Below, piece by piece: positions 9,208 through 15,757 of a stretch of DNA of 64,000 nt. The notes under the pieces were generated by a model. It did not search any database. It saw only the letters and a list, made by a program, of their open reading frames with translations, and had not been told where the DNA came from. The translations under genes and the position numbers were made by a program. Within the stretch, counting starts at the first letter, position 1. Every line of letters starts with the position of its first letter. Source of the DNA: Rothia amarae (GTDB lineage: Bacteria > Actinomycetota > Actinomycetes > Actinomycetales > Micrococcaceae); the NCBI RefSeq assembly GCF_014705945.2, contig NZ_CP061538.1, positions 496,001 through 560,000 of the forward strand. The letters run 5' to 3'.

Positions 9208-9275
9208 GAAAGTACATGACCCTCGTAAAGATACATAATTACATGTGTATCTTTACCAGGGTCATGTACTTTTCA
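9208..9275. terminator. long bidirectional terminator between lutC and the antiporter gene
   Basis: Roughly 9208-9239 and 9242-9275 form an imperfect inverted repeat with arms near 30 bp, with one mismatch and small bulges. The arms end in GAAAG on the left and CTTTTC on the right. The position between convergent genes fits a shared terminator. Confidence 0.65.
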
Positions 9276-9307
9276 CCAGTAGTTAGTCCAACTAAAAAGT
9301 AGGGTTC

Positions 9308-10681
9308 TTAGTTGGTCTTCTCAGTAGCCTTCGAAGGCTTAACCACCGGTATCGTAGAAGTTACCGTGCGTACGGTTTTCGTGCGCTCACTCTTTTTCCG
9401 ATTAATTTTCTCTTTAGTGCTACTCACCTGTGGTTCTTTAACCGTTGATCCAAAAATTCGGTGTATTGCTGTTGCCTGCAAGGGAAAAATAAGGATGGTC
9501 AGAGCCCCGCCTGCTACCAACAGTGAGGCGGCTTTTTCTGAAATGAGTGCATTATGGAGCGCTACGTTGGTGACTGCCACCAGAATGGGCAGTCCCGCCG
9601 CTGCGTAGAGCCCCAGCTGAACCCGCTCATGGGTAGATTCCAAACCGGAGTGGGTATTAAAGAAGATTTCGCAGAGGACGACGGGAAGCCCGCGCACTGT
9701 CAAGAGCGCAAAGACGATTCCGATGAGCACGAGTGGTTCTTCGGCGAGGACTGAAACCTTGATACCCATGCCGGAACAGACGAAAAATAGTGGGATGAGG
9801 AAGCTGAACCCCAGCACGTCAAGACGCTTAGAGAAAGGCTCAAAGGCACCGTGAGGCGTGAGAGAGCGTAATATGATGCCCGCAGCAAATGCCCCCAGCA
9901 CTACATCGAGTTCAAAGACCGCAGCGGCCATCATCAGAGTCACTAAAATAAGCATGGCAAGGCGCAACATGGTTTGGGTGGTGGCGCTGGCGTTTGCCGC
10001 CATTGTGCGGCGTAATCCCGGAATATGCTCGAAAGCGCGGTGAGGAACTACTGCGGTAATAAAAGCCACCAGCATGAAACCCAGCAGAATGAGCACGGAA
10101 ATTAGCGTGTTATGGCGGGAGAGGAGCAACGCCATAGCAAAGATAGGAAGTACCTCACCGATGGCGCCGTGAATTAAGATAGCATCACCTAATCGAGTGC
10201 CCGTCTTACCGTTATTACGCACCATCGGCAAGATAGTGCCCAGCGCAGTAGAGGTGAGCGCAATAGCAAACACCGCCATCTCATCGATGCCTTCCGCCCA
10301 TCCGGTGACTACCCCGCCAACTACCAGCCCCAGGGCAAAACTCACCAACCAGGTGCCCGCAGCAAATCCGCCCTGGCGCGTTTTGAGGGCGCTGGCATTG
10401 ACTTCATAACCGGCAATAAGAAAAAGAATGCCTAACCCTAAATCTTTCAGCAGAGAGACACCGTTGGACGTATCTGCCAGTCCTAGCGCGTGGGGGCCGA
10501 TGATAATGCCCAGTACTAGAAGGATGACGACGTCGGGTAACTTCTTACCGGTCATGGAAGAAATCAAGGGCGAGAGCATCGCAGCCAGCGCAATCCAGAA
10601 CATTGAGATATAAGCGCTGGTGTTTGCCGTTTCAGAGCTGGCGAGTAGCGCAGCGTGAGAGACAGCGTAAGCAGTGTTCAC
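9308..10681 (-). CDS. cation:proton antiporter (CPA2/Kef-type membrane domain)
   Basis: A 457-residue membrane protein with about 12 hydrophobic segments of the Na+/H+ exchanger fold. Features include VVILLVLGIIIGPHALGL near residue 50, ALTSTALGTILPM near residue 140 and a GAFAAGII segment near residue 265, all typical of CPA2 antiporters. No TrkA-N/RCK domain is attached. The last 45 residues form a very basic Lys/Arg/Thr-rich cytoplasmic tail. It would exchange Na+ or K+ for protons; the ion cannot be told from the sequence. It is divergent from the gene at 10810. Confidence 0.85.
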   Translation of the reverse strand: MNTAYAVSHAALLASSETANTSAYISMFWIALAAMLSPLISSMTGKKLPDVVILLVLGIIIGPHALGLADTSNGVSLLKDLGLGILFLIAGYEVNASALKTRQGGFAAGTWLVSFALGLVVGGVVTGWAEGIDEMAVFAIALTSTALGTILPMVRNNGKTGTRLGDAILIHGAIGEVLPIFAMALLLSRHNTLISVLILLGFMLVAFITAVVPHRAFEHIPGLRRTMAANASATTQTMLRLAMLILVTLMMAAAVFELDVVLGAFAAGIILRSLTPHGAFEPFSKRLDVLGFSFLIPLFFVCSGMGIKVSVLAEEPLVLIGIVFALLTVRGLPVVLCEIFFNTHSGLESTHERVQLGLYAAAGLPILVAVTNVALHNALISEKAASLLVAGGALTILIFPLQATAIHRIFGSTVKEPQVSSTKEKINRKKSERTKTVRTVTSTIPVVKPSKATEKTN

Positions 10682-10809
10682 AATGAGTTCCTTGAGTTCG
10701 GGGAGAAGACCTGCACATTCTATTCTCTTTTGCGGGTTGCCTCCAAAGTGGAGGCACCCAAGGTAGGCTGTACCTCGTCACCCCTGTTTCACCCTATGAG
10801 GAGCCATGA

Positions 10810-11823
10810 ATGACCGCTGCATTTTCCCCAGGCGGCAGACTCATCGGTATCGATATAGCACGTTGTGTGGCGCTATTGAGTATGTTTGTAGCGCATACCG
10901 CGCCTTCCCCCGGTCCCGCCGGCGTCCTGAATCTCACAGAGTTTCTTACCGTAGCGCTTTTTGCCCTATTAGTGGGTGTGTCTGCTGATCTTTCTGCCGA
11001 CCGCATGACATTTTCTGCTCTTTTTGCCGGTTCGGTGGTGAGAGCTCTCGCACTGATTTTTCTCGGATTATGGTCTGATACCTGGGGCGCGCAGGTTGAT
11101 AATGTTCTGCCTTATTTGGGGGTGTTGAGTCTTTTTGCGGCTCTTTTGGTTTATTTACCGACGGTGGTGCTAGCGGTGTTGGCCCTTCTTTTTTGGTGGT
11201 TTACTCCCTGGGCTATCACTGCTTTTGAGGAGCTGCATGTGCAGCTTTATCAGTCGGGCTCATGGATGCACTATCTGACCCTGTGGATGTTCGAAGGGTC
11301 TTCTTATCGTGTCTTTACCATGCTGGGGTGGGCGTGCGCTGGAATTGTTCTGATTCGTTTGATGCACCGGTGGGGAGCCGTCGGTGACATAGCCGGCGCT
11401 CTGGTCTTTACCCTGGCGGCGGGCTCTACGTGGTGGTATGCCAGCCAACAGTTCGAGTTCTTCCCCTATACCGGTAACCGCTGGGAAGTGGGGTTCGATA
11501 TGCTCCTGGCGGTAGCCATCGTCTGCTGGTGCTCCCTCCTTGCTCGTATCTTCAGCTCCCGGCCGTCTGCTCTAGAACCATTAGCTGTCACCGGTCGAAT
11601 GACCCTCACCCTCTATCTCGCTCAACTGGCTTTGCTGGCGGGGTATGTGAAGCTGGCGCAAGAGAAAAGCTGGGGAGGTACTGACGATTCATGGTGGGTC
11701 ATGGCAGGGCTCATCATCTTCGCCCTCGTCTTTGCGAACCTTTGGCACCGTTTACTCGGTGGGACCTTTGCAGCCCGAGGGCCTGTGGAGACCGTTTTGG
11801 GATGGGTTTCCGGACGCCGCTAG
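10810..11823 (+). CDS. multi-spanning membrane protein, acyltransferase-like (DUF1624/DUF418 type)
   Basis: A 337-residue protein with about ten hydrophobic segments. The N-terminal RLIGIDIARCVALLSMFVAH resembles the first helix of the YeiB/heparan-alpha-glucosaminide acetyltransferase-like family, in which an Arg-Asp pair and a His in helix 1 are conserved. The function is unknown; acylation of an extracytoplasmic glycan is a family-level guess. Start ATG at 10810 is preceded by GAGGAG at good spacing; an ATG at 10806 is in another frame and leads nowhere. The MMPL gene begins 66 bases later, so the two may be co-transcribed. Confidence 0.7.
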   Translation: MTAAFSPGGRLIGIDIARCVALLSMFVAHTAPSPGPAGVLNLTEFLTVALFALLVGVSADLSADRMTFSALFAGSVVRALALIFLGLWSDTWGAQVDNVLPYLGVLSLFAALLVYLPTVVLAVLALLFWWFTPWAITAFEELHVQLYQSGSWMHYLTLWMFEGSSYRVFTMLGWACAGIVLIRLMHRWGAVGDIAGALVFTLAAGSTWWYASQQFEFFPYTGNRWEVGFDMLLAVAIVCWCSLLARIFSSRPSALEPLAVTGRMTLTLYLAQLALLAGYVKLAQEKSWGGTDDSWWVMAGLIIFALVFANLWHRLLGGTFAARGPVETVLGWVSGRR

Positions 11824-11889
11824 GTAAGATACCCCAACTTTGTATAGGGTGGAGGGTAACCATCGTCGTCTTCCCCACCAAGGCTTTTC

Positions 11890-14091
11890 ATGCCCTCTTC
11901 AAGTACCTCAGCCCCTACTCAACAAAGGCCGAAGAACTGGTTACGTGTACTTCTCGCCGCCGCTCTTGTCATTGTATGGATCGGCGTAGCTGGTACTGGC
12001 GGACCTTACTTTGGCAAAATCTCCGAAGTCTCCACCAACTCTTCCACGGACTTTCTCCCCGCTTCCTCGGATTCCACGAAGGTTGCCCAGCAGATTACTG
12101 ACTTTTATGATTCAGATTCTGCCCCTGCCATCATTCTGTTTGAATCTGATCAGAAACTGAGCAAGGAGCAGAACGCCTATCTGCAGTCCCTGCCTGAAAA
12201 ATTTAAGGACGCCGGAGTAGCCTTTGACCAGGCGTCCCCGGTAATCCCCTCTGAGGACGGCAAAGCCGCGCAAATCGTCATTCCGCTAAGTGACCCTGAG
12301 GCGCTGGCAGATAACGTCGAGACCATCCGTTCGGAAATCGAGAACGCACCCGAAGGTCTAGAAGGCTATGTGACGGGACCTGCCGGTTTCGCCTCTGATC
12401 TCACGCAGGCGTTTGCCGGCATCGATGGCATTTTACTGCTGGTAGCCCTCGCCGTAGTCTTCGTTATCCTTCTCATTGTTTACCGCTCACCTATCTTGCC
12501 CCTCATCGTGTTGATGTCCTCCATGGTCGCGCTCTCTGGCGCAATCTTTGTGGTCTGGCATATGGCAGATGCTGGTTGGGTGAAAATCAACGGGCAGGTT
12601 CAGGGCATTTTGCTTATCCTGGTGGTAGGCGCCGCCACCGATTACGCCCTGCTCTACGTGGCGCGCTACCGTGAGGCACTCATCGCCCACCAGAATCGTT
12701 TTGCCGCTACCAAGGCAGCATGGCGCGGTTCGATTGAGCCCATTGCAGCATCGGGCGGTACCGTCATCGCCGGTTTGCTGTGCCTGCTTTTCTCCGAGCT
12801 TGCTTCCAACAAGGCACTGGGCCCTGTAGCGGCTACCGGTATTGTGCTGGCAATGCTGGCATCTTTGACCTTCCTCCCCGCAGCGCTCGCCCTGTGCGGA
12901 CGCGCGGTGTTCTGGCCCGCGCGTCCTCGATTCGACTGCCATGCCGTTGAGCACGGTGTGGAACATGACTCGAAGCTGTGGACCAAGATTGCAGATTTTG
13001 TGGCAGCAAAACCCCGCCCCATCTGGATAGTTTGCTTTGTTGGGCTCGCGATTTTTGTGGTAGTTTCCACCGGCTTCAAAGCTGAGGGTGTTCGCCAGTC
13101 TGATTTGGTCTTGGGCGGTTCCCAAGCGTCAACTGGACAGGAAGTTTTGGCTGAGCACTTCCCCGGCGGCTCAGGTACACCGGCTAACGTGATTCTGCCT
13201 GCGGCAGATGAAGCCAAAGCGGTGGACGCCATTGAGCAGCTTGCAGGTGTCTCCTCCGTTGCGGTAGTTTCGCAAGATTCGCCGTCGGGCACCATCCCGG
13301 TGGGGGAGAGCGCCAAGAACGTGCCACCCATGATTGCTAACGCACAACCTACTGAATCTAATGGTCGCATCTTAATGCAGGTAACCTTATCCGACCCCGC
13401 TGACTCCCAGGCAGCTACCGATACCGTGGTACAGATGCGGGAGAAGCTAAAGAGCGTCTCACCCGATGCACTCGTGGGTGGAGACACCGCTTCAGATCAC
13501 GACACGATTGTCTCGGCTCAACGTGATAGAGCGGTCATTATCCCCATCGTTTTGGTTGTCATTACGCTGATTCTGATGTTGTTACTACGCTCCATCGTGG
13601 CGCCCATTCTGCTGGTTGTCATCACCCTGATGTCTTACCTGGCTACTTTGGGTATCGCTACTTTGGTCTTTGACCACCTGTTCAAATTCCCCGGTGCAGA
13701 TCCCTCAGTACCTCTCTACGGGTTCGTTTTCTTGGTAGCACTGGGTATTGATTACACCATCTTCTTGATGACGCGCGTGCGAGAAGAATCGCTCAAGATA
13801 GGCACGCGCCCCGGTATGCGCCGTGGTTTGATTGCTACCGGCGGTGTGATTACCTCAGCGGGTATCGTGCTGGCGGCAACCTTCGCGGCATTGGCAGTAA
13901 TTCCGCTGATGTTCATGGTGCAGCTAGCGTTTATCGTTGCCTTTGGCGTGCTACTCGATGCCACGCTGGTGCGAGCTTTCTTCGTCCCCGCGCTAGTAGA
14001 AGATATTGGACGCAAGGTTTGGTGGCCCTCTCGCCTGTCTAAGGAGGAGCGCGTTTCTCCCAACGAGTTTGACCGCCCCGAGGTGCGCTAA
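11890..14091 (+). CDS. MMPL family transporter
   Basis: A complete 733-residue MMPL/RND-type transporter with two repeats, each with one helix, an extracytoplasmic domain and a five-helix bundle. The signature Asp-Tyr motifs are GAATDYALLYVARYREAL (about residue 250) and GIDYTIFLMTRVREE (about residue 620). The substrate is unknown. Lipid export, siderophore export and drug efflux are all known in the family. The start ATG at 11890 has no strong Shine-Dalgarno. Its terminator has been split by the IS element downstream, so transcripts may read into the IS. Confidence 0.92.
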   Translation: MPSSSTSAPTQQRPKNWLRVLLAAALVIVWIGVAGTGGPYFGKISEVSTNSSTDFLPASSDSTKVAQQITDFYDSDSAPAIILFESDQKLSKEQNAYLQSLPEKFKDAGVAFDQASPVIPSEDGKAAQIVIPLSDPEALADNVETIRSEIENAPEGLEGYVTGPAGFASDLTQAFAGIDGILLLVALAVVFVILLIVYRSPILPLIVLMSSMVALSGAIFVVWHMADAGWVKINGQVQGILLILVVGAATDYALLYVARYREALIAHQNRFAATKAAWRGSIEPIAASGGTVIAGLLCLLFSELASNKALGPVAATGIVLAMLASLTFLPAALALCGRAVFWPARPRFDCHAVEHGVEHDSKLWTKIADFVAAKPRPIWIVCFVGLAIFVVVSTGFKAEGVRQSDLVLGGSQASTGQEVLAEHFPGGSGTPANVILPAADEAKAVDAIEQLAGVSSVAVVSQDSPSGTIPVGESAKNVPPMIANAQPTESNGRILMQVTLSDPADSQAATDTVVQMREKLKSVSPDALVGGDTASDHDTIVSAQRDRAVIIPIVLVVITLILMLLLRSIVAPILLVVITLMSYLATLGIATLVFDHLFKFPGADPSVPLYGFVFLVALGIDYTIFLMTRVREESLKIGTRPGMRRGLIATGGVITSAGIVLAATFAALAVIPLMFMVQLAFIVAFGVLLDATLVRAFFVPALVEDIGRKVWWPSRLSKEERVSPNEFDRPEVR

Positions 14092-14116
14092 CTAGCCGTT
14101 CTCTCAGAGACAAAGA

Positions 14117-14139
14117 AAAAGCCCCAGAAACTTCATGTT
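14117..14139. terminator. left half of a bidirectional terminator split by the IS
   Basis: Bases 14117-14131 are the exact reverse complement of 15577-15591. Removing the IS and one copy of its GTT duplication rebuilds a 15-bp stem with a 5-base loop and A/T-tracts on both sides. It would end both the MMPL gene and the tRNA-Pro gene. The arms are now 1.4 kb apart. Confidence 0.8.
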
Positions 14140-14184
14140 TGAACTGCTCCCCATTAGTTGGACTGAGAAATCAGTTTCTAACTA

Positions 14185-14682
14185 GTGGGGAGTATTTTTT
14201 TGAGAGCACGAAGTTCTTTGAGTGAATCTCAGCGCGAGCAGCTCGTTGATTTGTTTGAGCAAGGGCTGGGCTATGCGGCAGCGGCTCATCGGTTAGGAGT
14301 TGGCCTCTATTCTGTAAAGAGATTTGAGCGTCGTTTCAAGCTGCATGGCAGACTATGTCTTGTGGAGAGACCAACTAAGCAGCACTTTTCCTTCGAGGTG
14401 AAGAAGGAAGTCGTCGATCGGTTCATTGCCGGCCAGTCCAAGATGGAACTGGCTCGGGAGTTTGGTTTGTCATCGGATCAACTTGTCGCTAATTGGGTGA
14501 GGGCTTGGCGTGCGGGTGGCGATGAAGCGTTGCAGCCGAAACCGAAGGGACGACCGAAAGGCAGCGCCCGCTCGACACCGTTGACCGAGGAAGATCGGCT
14601 CCGCCGAGAGGTGGAGAAACTACGGGCAGAAAATGCGTACTTAAAAAAATTGCGGGACTTGAGGAACCAGCGACGAGGCTGA
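14185..14682 (+). CDS. IS3-family transposase OrfA (helix-turn-helix subunit)
   Basis: A 165-residue DNA-binding OrfA with two helix-turn-helix segments (about residues 12-45 and 70-105) and a C-terminal leucine-zipper-like stretch RLRREVEKLRAENAYLKKL. The start is GTG 14185 or TTG 14200; neither has a strong ribosome-binding site. Seven adenines at 14643-14649 form an A_AAA_AAA slippery site in the right register, from which a -1 shift continues without a stop into orfB to make the OrfAB transposase. Confidence 0.9.
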   Translation: MGSIFLRARSSLSESQREQLVDLFEQGLGYAAAAHRLGVGLYSVKRFERRFKLHGRLCLVERPTKQHFSFEVKKEVVDRFIAGQSKMELAREFGLSSDQLVANWVRAWRAGGDEALQPKPKGRPKGSARSTPLTEEDRLRREVEKLRAENAYLKKLRDLRNQRRG

Positions 14683-14789
14683 AAGTAGAAGCTATCGTCA
14701 TCCTCAAGTCAGCCCACCGCCTGGAGGACCTACTGGTTGCGGCAGGTCTTGCCCGGTCAACATTTTTCTATCACCAACAACGCCTCACC

Positions 14790-15542
14790 ATGGCTGATAA
14801 ACATGCCCAGCTCAAGCAGGCAATCGTCGATGTCTTTGAGCGTATGAACCGTCGTTATGGTTACCGGCGGGTGCATGCTCAGCTACGCCGGGAAGGATGG
14901 GTGGTCAACCATAAGCTGGTCTACAAGCTCATGGATCAACTAGGGCTTAAATCCAAGATCAGGGCGAAAAAGAAGTACAACTCGTACAAAGGCACGGTAA
15001 GTCACATCGCAAGCAATGTGTTGAATCGATGTTTCACACCTGATGAGCCAAATACGGTGTGGGCAAGTGACGTCACGGAGTTTCGCGTTGCTGGCACCAA
15101 GGTCTACCTGTCGCCGATCATGGACTTATGCGATCGGTCGATCGTGTCGTACAGCATTTCAACCTCACCGAATACGGCGTTTACGTCGCAATCTTTACGC
15201 GATGCCATCGCGCAAGAATCACCAGATAAAGGTTTGCTTGTACATACCGACCAAGGATTCCAATATCAACATTCCAGCTGGCGCACACTCATCACAGCTA
15301 TCGGTGGCACACAATCGATGTCAAGGAAAGGAAACTGTTACGACAATGCGGTAATGGAAAACTTCTTCGGACACCTCAAATCAGAGATGTACCACGGGGA
15401 ATCATTCACCAGTCTGGAGACGTTCTACCACGCAATTGATGACTACATCCGTTGGTACAACCATGAACGCATCCAAAAACGACTCAAGGGCCTGACTCCG
15501 ATGCAATACCGGAACCAGACCCTAAAGCCTCTAACCGCCTAG
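14790..15542 (+). CDS. IS3-family transposase OrfB (DDE integrase domain)
   Basis: The catalytic part of the transposase, rve integrase fold. DDE residues are visible: Asp in WASDVTEFRV, Asp in VHTDQGFQYQ and Glu in NCYDNAVMENFFGHLKSE. The ATG at 14790 is the first in frame, but the same frame is open back to the slippery site at 14643-14649. The upstream codons encode a normal OrfB N-terminus (segment RLEDLLVAAGLARSTFFYHQ). The real product is therefore probably the frameshift fusion from 14185 to 15542, about 452 residues. Confidence 0.92.
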   Translation: MADKHAQLKQAIVDVFERMNRRYGYRRVHAQLRREGWVVNHKLVYKLMDQLGLKSKIRAKKKYNSYKGTVSHIASNVLNRCFTPDEPNTVWASDVTEFRVAGTKVYLSPIMDLCDRSIVSYSISTSPNTAFTSQSLRDAIAQESPDKGLLVHTDQGFQYQHSSWRTLITAIGGTQSMSRKGNCYDNAVMENFFGHLKSEMYHGESFTSLETFYHAIDDYIRWYNHERIQKRLKGLTPMQYRNQTLKPLTA

Positions 15543-15576
15543 AATAAAACCAGTCCAACTTTCGGGGGCCAGTTCA

Positions 15577-15591
15577 GTTTCTGGGGCTTTT
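15577..15591. terminator. right half of the split bidirectional terminator
   Basis: GTTTCTGGGGCTTTT, the partner arm of 14117-14131, begins with the target duplication GTT. It lies nine bases beyond the 3' end of tRNA-Pro, for which it was probably the terminator. Confidence 0.75.
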
Positions 15592-15599
15592 CTATTCTG

Positions 15600-15673
15600 T
15601 CGGGATGACAGGATTTGAACCTGCGGCCTCGTCGTCCCGAACGACGCGCGCTACCAAGCTGCGCCACATCCCG
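15600..15673 (-). tRNA. tRNA-Pro (CGG anticodon)
   Basis: The minus strand folds as a 74-base tRNA. The acceptor stem is CGGGATG with CATCCCG and discriminator A. The D arm contains AGCTTGGTAGC. The anticodon stem CGTCG/CGACG encloses loop TTCGGGA, giving anticodon CGG. The T arm contains GGTTCAAATCC. CCA is not encoded. Anticodon CGG reads the proline codon CCG. Its 3' end faces the IS, whose insertion removed its terminator hairpin. Confidence 0.95.
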
Positions 15674-15757
15674 ATTGTTAACTTCACAGAAGAATCTGCA
15701 AGCAACTGTTCTATTTTAGCGCAAAGTGCACACTGCGCAAAGAAGGGGGTGTGTGAG

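Larger units (their letters stand above)
14140..15576 (+). mobile_element. IS3-family (IS150-like) insertion sequence
   Basis: A 1437-bp element that begins TGAACTG and ends CAGTTCA, with 25-bp imperfect terminal inverted repeats (14140-14164 and 15552-15576, five mismatches). It is flanked by a 3-bp direct repeat GTT (14137-14139 and 15577-15579). It carries the usual two overlapping reading frames, orfA and orfB, with a frameshift site between them. The ends, frames and DDE motif are all intact, so it looks recently inserted and possibly still active. Confidence 0.92.

Noticed and set aside
12666-13487. Long minus-strand open frames (212 and 273 residues) inside the second MMPL gene
   Set aside because: They lie antisense to a clear transporter with conserved motifs, have compositions rich in Ser/Thr/Ala/Arg typical of shadow frames, and match no family.
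14140-15673. tRNA-Pro as the attachment site of an integrated island
   Set aside because: The neighbouring mobile DNA is a single IS3-type element with its own ends and 3-bp duplication; there is no integrase of the tyrosine type and no repeated tRNA end.
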